Shown here: positions 10,546 to 22,159 of the stretch, piece by piece
How positions within the stretch are numbered: the first letter of the stretch is position 1
How the letters are laid out: every line of letters begins with the position of its first letter
DNA from: Sphagnum magellanicum
Taxonomy: Eukaryota; Streptophyta; Sphagnopsida; Sphagnales; Sphagnaceae
Direction: 5' to 3'
Length of the DNA: 64,000 bases
Assembly: GCA_021904315.1 (NCBI GenBank)
Contig: CM038912.1
Coordinates: forward strand, 8,953,061-9,017,060
Program-made: the position numbers and the translations under genes
Notes under the pieces: generated by a model
The model's input: only the letters and a program-made list of their open reading frames with translations
What the model was told of the DNA's origin: nothing
The model's database searches: none

Positions 10546-11711
10546 AGCCAAAAAACCCACACTGGTTGTGGGTAGTCAATGCATTATTCGCATATGGGTA
10601 TGAAAACATAAACTACAAAAAAATATTGAATATGAAATATTCATGTAAAAGTATAAAACCTTTATCTATGCTTGTATACTTAATGAAACTTGATGCCCTT
10701 TCTATATCCAACAACTAGGAAATGAAAAGAATTTGAATTGTGAAAATATAAACAAAAAAACAAAAGAAGTAACAAGAGACAAATGCATACCTTTAAGAAT
10801 AAAAGATGACAACATTCCACCAAAGTTTATAGTCCCAATTGAAAACGCAACCCTAAAAAATCATAACTCGTATAAAAATGGGTTAGAAAATATTAAACTT
10901 TAGGAACTATGGAACATATGGAAACAAAGGAAATTCAAATTATGGTATAGATTTAAACAAGTGAAAAGATCCAAAACCAATACAGTGAGCAAAATTTAGA
11001 GTATAAACCTTAGGTTCTGAAATATATGAACCAAATTCTTATACACTAAACAATAAAGCATAACCTTAAAAATCCAAATGATATTTTGCAAAACGCCATG
11101 TAGCAATACCCACATAATGATAATTAATGCACATTGTTTGAAAGGTGCAAAATGCAATACCTACATTAAGCCAAAAAACCCACACTGGTTGTGGGTAGTC
11201 AATGCATTATTCGCATATGGGTATGAAAACATAAACTACAAAAAAATATTGAATATGAAATATCCATGTAAAAGTATAAAACCTTTATCTATGCTTGTAT
11301 ACTTAATGAAACTTGATGCCCTTTCTATATCCAACAACTAGGAAATGAAAAGAGGTTGAATTGTGAAAATATAAACAAAAAAACAAAAGAAGTAACAAGA
11401 GACAAATGCATACCTTTAAGAATAAAAGATGACAACGTTCCACCAAAGCTTATAATCCCAATTGAAAACGCAACCCTAAAAAATCATAACTCGTACAAAA
11501 ATGGGTTAGAAAATATTAAACTTTAGGAACTATGGAACATGTGGAAACAAAGGAAATTCAAATTATGGTATAGATTTAAACAAGTGAATAGATCAAAAAC
11601 CAATACAATGAGCAAAATTTAGAGTATAAACCTTAAGTTCTAAAATATATGAACCAAATTCTTATACACTAAATAATAAACATAACCTTAAAAATCCAAA
11701 TGATATTTTGC
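10472..11711. repeat. Tandem duplication, ~620-bp unit
   Basis: 10472-11092 and 11096-11711 are nearly identical direct copies offset by 623 bp. The first difference is a single-base indel near the start. A short open frame found in each copy is only a by-product of the duplication. Confidence 0.92.
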
Positions 11712-11875
11712 CATAAGCCTTATTACAACCCTAATTATACAAACCCTAACAAAAAAAAGTCTTAGTGATATATGTCCTAAACCCAAAAAATATACAAACT
11801 ATACAAATTATATAATGCAAAATACGTTAATCTTTGAAAACAATCAAATAAATTTCATACAAAACCAAAAGAGAA

Positions 11876-12260
11876 GATATGTCTTTTACCTTTGTGTGAT
11901 CTCTCCAACTTAAATTTTTCCACTCTTTTTGAAGAAGATATAGAATGCAATTGTATTACTTCACATATGTGTAAAACCCTAAAATTTTCCCCCCAAATTT
12001 AGCCTACTTTAGATTAATTATTATACATTTGTGAAAAACTTATTAATTAATTTATGTGTCTCAACCTTAAACCTAATGGTTAAGTTAGTAGGGTATGTAA
12101 TTAATAGAGTAGCTAGGTTAGTAGGGTAGGTGGTTAATATAATAGCTAGGTCAGTAGGATAACTAGGTATTAGGGTAGTTGTGTCAGTAGGGGATAATAA
12201 ATAAGGTACCAAGGTTAGTGTAATACTTATGAGGGTAGGAAAGTGAGCAAGGTAGCTATT
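11876..12260. repeat. Block A fragment plus GTAGCTAGGTTAGTAGG-type repeats
   Basis: 11876-12060 matches the first part of block A (ACCTTTGTGTGAT...TTTTCCCCCC). 12085-12240 holds degenerate copies of the GGTTAGTAGGGTAGGTGG unit seen again near the right TIR. Confidence 0.75.
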
Positions 12261-12810
12261 CGGAGTGACCCCAAATGCAGGTATTGCATTTAAGGTGGGA
12301 TCTTCATATAAAGAACCCTAAACCCCACATGCGTACTTTCGGAGTGACCCCAAATGCAGGTATTGCAATTAGGGTGGGATCTTCATATAAAGAACCCTAA
12401 ACCCCACATGCATACTTTCGGAGTGACCCTAAATGCAAGTATTGCATTTAGGGTAAGATCTTCATATAAAGAAAGCTTAAACCCTACATGCATCCTTTCG
12501 GAGTGACCCAAAGTGCAGGTATTGCATTTAGGGTTGGGTTATTTCAAAGTGACTTTGCATATGCATATTGTGTTTAGGGCTAAGTCTTCACTTAAGGGTA
12601 TCCAAACCATTTAGATGGGTTTTTCTAAAACATGGGTATTACATTTAGGTTTGTTTTTTCATTTCAACTTGAAATACCCAAACTTATACTTACCTTTACC
12701 AACTAGAATTTTGGGGTTTCGTTGCAATACCTACACCCGTACTTACTTTTACCAACTGGAATTTTGGGGCATAATTTCAATACTTGCATTTGTACTTACT
12801 TTTACCAAAC
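12261..12810 (+). repeat. 79-bp GGTATTGCA array plus tail, right copy
   Basis: Same unit and same tail as 6660-7240, in direct orientation. Together the two form about 0.55-kb direct repeats flanking the transposase gene. Confidence 0.9.
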
Positions 12811-13400
12811 CCTAACAAAAAAAAATCTTAGTGATATATGCCCTAAACCTAAAAAATTATACAAGCTATACAAATCATATAATGCAAAATAAACTAATTT
12901 AAAAGAACATAGGAAAAAATTTAAAAACCAAAATTCAAAGGTTTTAAACTATAAATATTTATTAAGTGAAAGAAAATACGTTAATCTTTAAAAATAATCA
13001 AATAAATTTCATATAAAACCAAAAGAAAAGATATGTGTTTTATCTTTGTGTGATCCTTCCAACCTAATTTTTCCACTCTTTTTGAAGAAGATATAAAATG
13101 CAATTGTATTACTTCACATATGTGTAAACCCTAAAATTTTCCCCCCAAATTTAGCCTACTCTAGATTAATTACTATACATTTGTGAAAAACTTATTAATT
13201 AATTTGTGTCTCAACCCTAAACCTAAAAATTTCCCCCCAAATTTAGCTTACTTTAAATTAATTACTATACATTTATGAAAAACTTATCAATTAATTTATG
13301 TGTCTCAACCCTAAACCTAATGGTTAAGTTAGTAAGGTATGTAATTAATAGAGTAGCTAGGTTAGTAGGGTAGGTGGTTAGTACAGTAGCTTGGTTAGCG
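12811..13400. repeat. Further block A fragments
   Basis: 13015-13200 again carries the TTTGTGTGAT...TTTTCCCCCC stretch, a second partial copy follows at about 13220-13330, then the GTAGCTAGGTTAGTAGG unit. I see no gene. Confidence 0.7.
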
Positions 13401-13600
13401 GTGTGACCCAAAATGCAAGTATTGCATTTAGGGTATGATCTTCGTATAAAGATGTTTAAACCTCACATGCGTATTTTCGAAATGGCCCAAAATGCAGGTA
13501 TTGCATTTAGGGTAGGATCTTTGTATAAAGAAAGCTTAAACCCCACATGCATACTTTCGAAATGGCCTAAAATGCAGGTATTGCATTTAGGGTAAGGTTT
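13400..13600 (+). repeat. GGTATTGCA array, third 80-bp-type array
   Basis: Three units with AATGCAGGTATTGCATTTAGGG followed by a GATCTT...GTATAAAGA spacer. Confidence 0.88.
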
Positions 13601-13624
13601 TTAGGGTAGGGTATGTAATTAATA

Positions 13625-13770
13625 GGGTAGCTAGGTTAGTAGGGTAGGTGGTGAGTACAGTAGCTAGGTTAGTAGGGTAGGTGATGAGTACAGTAGCTAG
13701 GTTAATAGGGTAGGTGGTAAGTACAGTAGCTAGGTTAGTAGGGTAGGTGGTGAGTGCAGTAGCTAGGTAG
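13625..13770. repeat. 33-bp tandem repeat next to the right end
   Basis: Four units of GTAGCTAGGTTAGTAGGG plus TAGGTGGTGAGTACA. A related CCTAGCTACT-type stretch follows the TIR of the second element at about 61265-61290, supporting a shared subterminal region. Confidence 0.88.
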
Positions 13771-13911
13771 AAAAGTGAACAGGGTAGCTATGTGTGAGGT
13801 CAGGTCCAGGGAAAAACGAGCAGGAACCAAAAAAAAAAAAGTACAATGGTCAGCAGCAAAAAGAAATGGACTGTCATGAACCCCATCCGGCGCCAAATGA
13901 AAAAACGCAAC

Positions 13912-13970
13912 CCATCCAGTGGACAGAACGGCCAACTGGTGCATTGGTGGCTGTTAATTCACTCTGGCCC
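13912..13970 (-). repeat. Right TIR, transposase side
   Basis: The reverse complement begins GGGCCAGAGTGAATTAAC and contains the 18-bp core identical to the left TIR (13933-13950). The inner CTGGATGG also matches. The 9-bp duplication follows at once. Confidence 0.82.
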
Positions 13971-13979
13971 TCAAGAGTA
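13971..13979. repeat. Right target-site duplication, 9 bp
   Basis: TCAAGAGTA, identical to 1395-1403. Confidence 0.8.
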
Positions 13980-14705
13980 AGCCAACATGTAACTCCAGAA
14001 GATGCACCCCAGACACCTACCTATAACATTGGACGAGTCGACAGGGACATTGCTGCTTGCAGAAAGTCGGAATTAGGACATCAAGGTCCAGTCCAGTAGT
14101 GATAAAGTATGGATTGCACTGAACCTTCACAATCTGCTCCTGCCTCGAAGACTAGAGCTCAACTCTGCACCCAACTGGAACTTTGAACTTCTGGGAGTTT
14201 CTGAATCTACTCCTGAAGCCTCACTTGTGGGTTTGAATTCAGCCAAAGGAAACAACTGGCTTTAAAGGCGAAACCTGTTCCGTTACCGATAAAGCAACCC
14301 TGCACATTTTGGAAGCTTTCAATTACGCACATGGGATAAAACAAGGGGTGTGTCACACTGTTGTCTTGCCATTTACATTAAAAAGTATCTGAAGGCAAAA
14401 GAACAATTATGAAAACTCAAATACTCCACCATGCAAAAAAAATATAATCTTCAAAAAATCCTCTAAAAGAAACCAAAATCCTTCAAGATAATATAACTCT
14501 GTAACTCATCTCAAGTTTCAACACAAGCCAAAATATCATCTTTCAAAAATCCTCATATAAAAATAGACCTATTATTATTACCTAGGGGCCAAAATCCCTT
14601 AAGCTACTACACTCTATAATGAATCTAAACACAATACCCTTGCCTACCACGCCAACAAAATGGGCCAGTTAATGCGAGGCAACGAGATATTAGAGAAATC
14701 AACCA
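13980..14705. other. Unassigned mixed-composition sequence
   Basis: Higher in GC than its surroundings to about 14350, then AT-rich. I recognise no protein or RNA in it. Confidence 0.5.
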
Positions 14706-15096
14706 GGGCCACAGTGAACCACACCCACCAGGGCACCATGAAGGATGAATGGTAATTGGTTGGGAAACAGTTGTCTGTTGGGTTGAAGTTCCCAAGCTAA
14801 CCATGGTGATTACCTCAGTTGCTTTTTTTTTCTTTACCCACCTACTAACAACCTGCTTGCTTGTGGGTTGTTAGTGAGTAGGTAGTATAAAAAGCCCTTA
14901 CCTATGTACAAACCATCTAATTACCTAATAGTTACCTATTTTCCTAACCTATCTACCTATATATGAGACCTACTTCCTACAAAATTGGTTACCAAGCTGA
15001 AACCAAATATTAACTCAGTAAGAATGGTCAACTAGAACTGAGTAATAATGGGCATCCAGTGGATGGTGTGTTGGTGGGTGCTGGTTCACTGTGGCC
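14706..15096. mobile_element. Small non-autonomous relative of the MULE (~391 bp)
   Basis: Inverted ends GGGCCACAGTGAACCAC (left) and the reverse complement of the right end GGCCACAGTGAACCAGC match each other and are recognisably related to the TIRs of the large element. The interior is CTACCTACTAAC-rich with a hairpin and no gene. I could not find a matching target duplication, so the exact ends or its history are uncertain. Confidence 0.55.
14839..14882. repeat. Hairpin inside the small element
   Basis: ACCTACTAACAACC pairs with GGTTGTTAGTGAGTAGGT around a CTTGCTTGTG-type loop, with one small bulge. Confidence 0.7.
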
Positions 15097-15859
15097 AGCA
15101 CGGACACTGGCACCTTCACCTTCTTGGGTGAGGCCTAAGAAATAATATTTGAGTTGCGAACAGTACTGTTTTTCAAATTTTTGTGAGGTGGAACATTTGG
15201 TGAATTTTGTCCAAAAAATAAGTTGAAACTACACTGGGGAAAAAGAAACAGATTTTTCCAAAATTTTCCAAACTAGAAAAAAATTGGACTCAGAGAGCAC
15301 TGATTTTCTTTGCAGATTTTTTTTTACTTGTTGAAAATATGGCGGATTTTCCCCCATTCTTCACCCCAAAAAAATCACAATTGAGCTACATTTCCAAATT
15401 TTTCTCAAAAACATTTTGCAAAATTGAAAAAAATTCGCCAAAAAAGAAAATGGTAGAAGCTATCCTCCCTAATGCTGCGTTTCTGTTTTGGAGAAATTTT
15501 GCCAAATTTCGACCTTAAAAATAATAATTTCAACCTATACAAAGGATTTTCCATTAAAAAAAATGGCCCAAATTTGCCAGATTCGGAAAGAAAAAAGTTT
15601 CCAAATTGCCAGATGAGCGTAACGTGCACGTAAAGCCACACTCCATAGCAATGGGCGGTAAAATCAACCAAGCAGGGCCCTGCCTTAGATTCCACTTTAT
15701 GTTGACCCCATGCGTACCAGAAAGTCAAAGCCATTTGTTCAAGACTTTACATGATATGGTCTATAAATTCAATGAAAAAAAAGTTAAGGTTTTGGTGCCG
15801 TGAAATCACCACCAACCTCAGATGGCACGTGCTTATCAAGACCTTACATTTGCATGTTT

Positions 15860-15969
15860 TTGAAGTCAATGAGCAGATTCTTGCCCCAATTCAAAAATAC
15901 GTGCACATGAATAAATTTGAAGTCAATCAGCAGATTCTTGCCCCAATTTGAAAATATGTGCACATGAGT
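15860..15969. repeat. 57-bp tandem pair
   Basis: Two copies of a TTGAAGTCAATGAGCAGATT-led unit at 15860 and 15917. Confidence 0.9.
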
Positions 15970-16959
15970 AAAATCAATGAAATCGGTAGTAAACATATTT
16001 TTCATCTTGTAATAAATATTATAATCAACAATGATAATTTTCACTTTATTTTGCAATGTGTCAAAATCACAATGTATTGATGCATCATGCATTATGTTGT
16101 TTTATTATCGTGAATGTCATGATACATATGTATTTTGTAAATAAGGGTGAATTTTTTTTCAAATTACATGAACAAAAAGTTATCATTTTTTGAGTTTTAT
16201 GGTTACTATAAAATAATTATTGATATATCAAAAAATACCAATACACTATCCATATGTGATGCACCAACAATACATTTTGTGTATTAACATTTTGACACAT
16301 GACAAATAGATGGTTTCATATCAAAAATTGACACATAGCATATGTTTTCCATCACTTTTCAATTGTAAAGATCTAATTGTCATTTGTCATGTATTTCTTG
16401 ATACACTAAAAAAACATTCAATTAAAAGTTGTCATGCATGTCTAAACATAACAAGGGTAAAGAAGTGTTTTCTAAAGACATGTCTATGGTAATTCCAGTG
16501 ATGATGATTTTTATCGGAGCTAGTTTAAGTAAGACAACTTTAGGCTCCATAAGTTGTCATAAACTAAACAATTGTAATGTGGAATTTCAATTTGGAATTG
16601 TTAAAAAGATTTTATTGAAGGTCAAATTTTCTGTTGTTTCACATCTTTTGTAGTAATAATGTAATGAACGATGATGGAAGAAGTGATGGGCATTCAAGCA
16701 ATAGTGCAAAATGGAAGAGGAACAACTTCCACTAGCCAATTGTTTCAAATGGGTGTGATTTGGTAGATGGAATTGTGGCATCAAGGAAGTTTGATGCTTT
16801 ACATGTTGAACACAAAGCATTATTAGAAAAAAATAATTACAAAGATTGGAATCCCCTTCTTGCTCTTTTTCTTTGGAATGGTTCAAGTCCTTGGTTGGGA
16901 ACCTAGGTACATCACAAACTTAATGGGTCATGATTTGACAATAATAGTTGTGCGAAATT

Positions 16960-17215
16960 TACTTTTCATAGGTTCATATGGAATAAACACAAATGTCATT
17001 CCACTACTTATGTTGTTTAAACATTGATATCGTACACATTGTTTAGACATGAATGTCATATGCCTAATTGTATCATTTAATCACGGATGTTGTATATATA
17101 TTTGTGTCGTTTACACACGAAAATTGTGAACATGACTTTTGTGTTTAAATAATGCACAACATTCATGTTTAACAAATATGAACTTATGAAATAACATATT
17201 TCACATGGATTTGGA
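16960..17215. repeat. Possible foldback/MITE
   Basis: TTCATAGGTTCATATGGAAT at the left pairs with the reverse complement of ATATGAACTTATGAA at the right. Arms are imperfect, with a loop of about 180 bp rich in ACACAAATG/CATTTGTGT-like words. No clear target duplication. Confidence 0.35.
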
Positions 17216-18995
17216 ATGAACCCATGAAGTCTATAAATTTGTGATGTTATGACATTTTCCTCTCTTCTATCTTAATTTCTATTTGTGATTTCTTATTGAG
17301 GGTCACTTAATATAAAATTTGGAATCTATTGTGTTAAACGGCCATTTTATTTAAATATTAAATATTTTTTCAACCTATTTTTTATCACCCTATTATTATT
17401 TAAAACTTAGAAATATATATATTAAAACCACCCTATATTAATTATAATCCATTATTTCATATTATTATATATCTTATATTATAATTAAATTAATAATTTG
17501 AATAAAATGTACCCTATTTTTTAACTAATTAATTTATAATTTATAATTAAAAACTAATATATTGCACCCTATATTTTATTTCACGTTTTTTTTTTTTTTT
17601 AAATTCGTATTCCCACCCCCTACCCCTCAGATTTTTTTCTTTTTCTTCCTCCTTTCTTACTTGATTTAATTTACTTTTTCAAAATTCAAGGTCTTGGATT
17701 TTTGCAATTTGGGGGTTTTAGTTTCTTTTTAATTTCGTTTTGTGTTCAGAATTTTTTTAACAAGTATCACAACTTTTACTATTTCGAAAACATCCTTCAT
17801 AATTTTTGTAAAAGTCACTACATAATGTGTGGGTCAAAACCTCTGAGTTATGAACATCTATAGCCAAACATCACATTAAACTTCAACAAGTCAAGCAAGT
17901 TCATAAGTTGCACTCCATATTACCCATGCATGTAAGTCTTTAGCTTTTTTATGTTCATTACCATATTTTTACCATGACCAAAAATGGGTCAATGTGTAGG
18001 CGAATTGATTCAATTTTTGTTTTATGTTTTGTTTATTGGTTATATCATATAGAGACATTGTGGGAACACCTTTTGCATTTGAATGGATAAGTTTAAGCAT
18101 CATTTTTATAAAAAAATTGGGTGAGGAAAACACAAGGGTTAAAATACTTTTTGAAAGGGGTTTTTTTTTAATGTGGGGTTTTAATGAACTTGAAAAATAA
18201 AGGAGTTTTATTAAGCAATATATGAAAGGGTAAAGAAATTTTTTTTCAAAAAGTTATTTTTTGGGTGGGGAAAAAATGGGGTAATTCCTTTTTTCGCCCT
18301 TGTTTTCCTTTTCCATAATATGGTGATTTAACAAGGATGTTTTTCAAAATGAATGTCATTTTTTGGCAACACCAAACATGGCAAAATTTCAACACAAAAA
18401 AATTAATTTCAAAATTTTAAGAGAAAAGAACAAAATATTGTTTGAAATCAAACATTGAATACATTTAACCAAAAATTGCAAAACAATCCAATTCCAATTT
18501 TTTTTGTGACTAGAATTTTTATGCAAGTGACCAAAAAATTGATGTTTACCTATATATATATATATGTATGTAACCAAATAGATATATATTGAAATGAAAA
18601 TTAAAATAATGGTCTAAATAATGGAAAAAAGTTTAAGGTTAAAATGTTGTATCTCAAATATAAGTTGGAAGAATTAGGGTTTTGATATACCCATGGATAG
18701 TACAATTAAAATTCATAGGATACCTTGTTTATTATTAGACATAATTTAGCCATCAAGCCATGAAGATGATTATTTATTGTTAAGTTGTAATCAACCATGT
18801 AATCAAAATTAATTACAACCAAAAAACATTAATAAAAGGTTTAAGTTAGGTTTGGGGTTTTAGTCAAGTTTTTGTGTCCCATACTAAATATTACATTGTA
18901 TGTTTGTTATTTCTTTTTCTAACGAGCAAGAACATTATGCTTAATTTAAGCTTTCATTTTGTATTGATGTTTTTTGCAAGCTTGAGTTTTTTCAA

Positions 18996-19991
18996 GTGTA
19001 TTTGTTAAGTCCCATTTTTTTGCTACTTTGTTTGTTGGTTGTCAAATTCATTTTAGTAAGTTTTTTTTCTTACACAATGGTTGTTGTTCCAATGAAAGAA
19101 ACTCAATTAGTTGTTGCAATGGATGATTTGGATTTTGGAATTAGAGATGTGTCTAAAGCAAAGGTGTTTGATAGGTATGGCACCTTTAATCAAATTGCAA
19201 ATAGAAGCATGGAAGATCTAGGCTATGCATATTTGCATTGTGATTTGTTGAACAAGGCAACCTTCACCATAATCATTCTCATAATGAAATCATCTCATAT
19301 AAATATGCATGAATAGTATTTGCAAAAAAACATGTTTGTGAAGGTCAAATTTTTTGGCATTGAAAGGAGACATGCATGTTGTCATTATAGTTGAGTTAAC
19401 GACCATTGTGTCACCCATCATTGTTTTTGAAACAAAATTTGTTTACATGTTTTTTCACATGGATTCCATTAGAAAAGTCAAAAGTTATTTTCAAAATTGA
19501 AGCTATACTATTATAAATGTCATCATTGTTGGTGTAAGGGGAGGAGGGTATAGTAAAGGTGAAAAATAATTATTGATTGCAGATGGAAAAGATGAATTTG
19601 ACCAAGATGTTTTTGCATTTGACAATCATTTCAAGATAGAATATGAACAATTTCTTTAGCATATAATGGAGGTCAATGTGCTATGGTATTAATTAAAAAT
19701 GTGGAAATAACATCCGAAAGAGATCGATATTTGAAAACACAACAATACACAATTCTCATAAATGTTGTTGATGAGGTTACTCAAGCTCATCTTTTCAAGT
19801 TACACAACAAATTTTCAATTGTTCGACCTATATTCAAAGAGATAAATTTCTTTCTTCTAATTTTGTCCAAAAATATTTTGAATTTTTTTTTTCAAAGTCA
19901 AGGAAAAAAATTCAATGGTGACAAATGTTCATTTATACGTCATTTATACTTTAAAAATAATGAAAATTTTAAGATAATTAAATTTAGATAA
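18996..19991 (+). other. Small unrecognised open frames
   Basis: Two open frames, 18996-19316 (with a protein-like stretch MKETQLVVAMDDLDFG) and 19683-19991, in AT-rich sequence. I recognise neither. They could be decayed exons or chance frames. Confidence 0.2.
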
Positions 19992-20017
19992 TTAAATAAT
20001 ACTTAAAATAATTGAAA

Positions 20018-20018
<1 letters not shown>

Positions 20019-20057
<39 letters not shown>
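20019..20057. repeat. (ATT)n microsatellite
   Basis: A run of about 12 ATT units. Confidence 0.93.
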
Positions 20058-20061
<4 letters not shown>

Positions 20062-20064
20062 ATT

Positions 20065-20525
20065 ATTAACTGGGCAGGCACCCAATTAGGCCCTAAAAAC
20101 ACAACCAGATGCCCACAAGGTTGTGTTCCTAAGGCCCAATCAAGTGGCCATCTGACTATGTCCCTAGGGGAAAAAATCATTTAAATGTTTTTAATAACCG
20201 AGTGGGCATCTGGTTACACCTTAAGGACACAACCAAGTGACACCCGATTTACAACTTACGAATGCAACAGCCTATCCCTTAGGAAAATAAATCTTTTTTT
20301 TTTTTTAAAAATAACCGAATGCGCATTCAGTTATGTCCCTACAGCATAATCGGATGCCCACTTGATTATGTCCTTATAATATTTTTTTGTTTGTTATTAC
20401 AATTGGGTGGGTCGGCATCCAATTGCACCTGAAGGACATAACCAATTGGCCACTTGGTTGAATCTTTAGGACCCAATCAAGTGCTTACCTAGTTGTGTTT
20501 CTAGGGAAAAGAAAAACCTTTTTTT
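20065..20525. repeat. Four ~115-130-bp tandem units
   Basis: Degenerate units begin near 20065, 20194, 20308 and 20392 with AACYGRGTGGGCAT-like words. Within each, GGGCAYCTGGTT and AACCARATGCCC occur in both orientations, so single strands could fold. Confidence 0.75.
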
Positions 20526-21199
20526 TTAATACATAAATATTTATGTATGGAGTGATAAAAATGAAAAAATTTGAACAGTTTGTAAACATGTATATTTCTT
20601 GTGATGTATCATTGTTACCAAATCCACTATAAAATGCACAACAACATCAACACACACATACATGTAAAAAAAAAACAATGTTGTTTATAGATTTCACTAT
20701 CCATTACCTCCCATGTGTGAAACAAAAAGTTTAAAACCATTTCAAATATATGGAAATTATCCATTTTCACAACAATACTTCCATACACAAGCAAAAAAAA
20801 AATTCAATTTCTGAAATATGTAAAAGAAAATGAAGATATATCATTTTCTAAATTTGTGAATTTTTTGAACCTTGATCAAAATACATATATATTAATTTTG
20901 AAAAGCAAATTAAACAAATCCACATTTTTTTAAAACGAATTCCCAAAAGCATAAAAAGTAATGCATTTAGTACACTTGTTGTTCATTTGTGGTTTACAAA
21001 TACAAATATTTAATTTATTCTAGACCCATATGCAATTGCAACATATTACATATCATATTTGACAAAAATAAATAAATCAATAACATGATAACTACATTCT
21101 ATCATACAAAAATGTATCGCAAATAATAGAAATGCAAATACGAGAATTCACACAAAGAAGATAAAACACACAAGAAAACAACTAAGAAAAACCAAAAGA
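20526..21199. other. AT-rich spacer
   Basis: No gene seen. Confidence 0.6.
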
Positions 21200-22010
21200 A
21201 GGGAGGGAGGTTACTTTCAAGCTCCCGCTCTGCCTTCTCACTTTTGGTTCTCACTTCTGCCTTCCCGTTTTTGCACTTCTGTTTCATGTGCTTTCTCTTG
21301 GCATCTTCTTCCTTTCAAATAATAAGAAGAAAAAAACCATAGAGAAGAAAAAACATGTAAAAAAAGGAAGGAGCTTACCTTCAAGCTCCTACTTTGCCCT
21401 CTCACTTTTGACTTTCGCTTTTGCTTTCTTGTTTTACACTTTCATTTCAAGTGTTTTATCTTGACATCTTCTTTTTATCAAGTAGAAGGGGAAAAAAAAA
21501 CCACAGAGAAAAAAATATATACAAAAGAAGGGCGTGAGCTTACCTTCAAGCTCTCGTTTTGCCCTTTCACTTTTGGCTCTCGTTTCTGCCTTCTCACTTT
21601 TGCACTTTTATTTCAAGCGCTTTCTCTTAGTATCTTCTATTTCTCAAGCAAAAAAAAAAAACACAACGCAGAAAAAAAAACCCATAGAGGAAAAAAAAAA
21701 TGTAAATAAGGGAAGGAGCTTACTTTCAAGCTTTCGCTTTGCCCTCTCATTTTTGGCTCCTACTTTTGCCCTTTCATTTCAAATGATTTCTCCTAACATC
21801 TTCTTCTTTTCAAACAAAAGAAAAAAAAAACAAAATGAGAAAAAAAACCATAGAGAAGAAAAAAATGCAAAAAAAGGAGGGAACTTACCTCTTTTCAAAC
21901 AGAAAAAAAGAAAAAAAAACATAAAGAAAGGAGGGAGTTTACCTCTTGTCAAACAGAAAAAAAAAAAAAAAATCACAAAGAATAAAATATCATAGAGAAT
22001 AAAAAGAAAT
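21200..22010 (-). repeat. Tandem array of exon-like units (~165-180 bp) in a MULE-related element
   Basis: Four clear units and one or two fragments, read on the minus strand. Each has a T-rich, acceptor-like stretch, then about 100 bp of purine-rich sequence, then GAAG/GTAAGCT or a close variant that looks like a splice donor. The least damaged unit (about 21313-21214) reads EEDAKRKHMKQKCKNGKAEV and continues as a highly charged helix; the next ones contain stops. A frame starting at 22159 (MSLSSIEFRGDVDTRLEEGG, stop at 22037) lies upstream. Together they look like a decayed gene with amplified exons, driven from the element end at 22160-22410. Function unknown. Confidence 0.5.
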
Positions 22011-22159
22011 GTAGATAAGGTAATCTTTTCTCCCTTCTACATTTGGGATGAAGCACTCCTCTTGCTTTTTCCTCTCCAGATTCCTTCAACGTTAAGCTCT
22101 CCACCTTCCTCAAGCCTTGTGTCTACATCTCCTCGAAACTCTATGCTACTCAAGCTCAT

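Larger units (their letters stand above)
1404..13970. mobile_element. Two-gene Mutator-like (MULE) DNA transposon, apparently full length
   Basis: The element is bounded by inverted repeats (1404-1473 and 13912-13970) and by a perfect 9-bp duplication. Inside are two convergent spliced genes: a zinc-finger protein on the left (+) and a MULE transposase on the right (-). About 3.6 kb of repeats lie between them and about 3.7 kb lie between the transposase and the right end. Two convergent genes recall the mudrA/mudrB layout of maize MuDR, but the zinc-finger protein does not look like MURB, so the resemblance is only architectural. The interior holds several arrays of a TGCAATACC motif, duplicated blocks and telomere-like tracts. 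The identical 9-mers and both genes being open suggest the insertion is not ancient. The boundaries are well supported. Activity is unknown. Confidence 0.82.
15097..18995. other. AT-rich intergenic region
   Basis: Long A/T runs and AATTTTCCAAA-type stretches (15240-15600). The open frames are short and of no recognisable family. Confidence 0.6.

Noticed and set aside
6012-12810. Direct repeats flanking a transposase as possible LTRs of a retroelement
   Set aside because: There is no reverse transcriptase, integrase or primer-binding site. The enclosed gene is a MULE transposase, and the true ends are inverted repeats with a 9-bp duplication further out.
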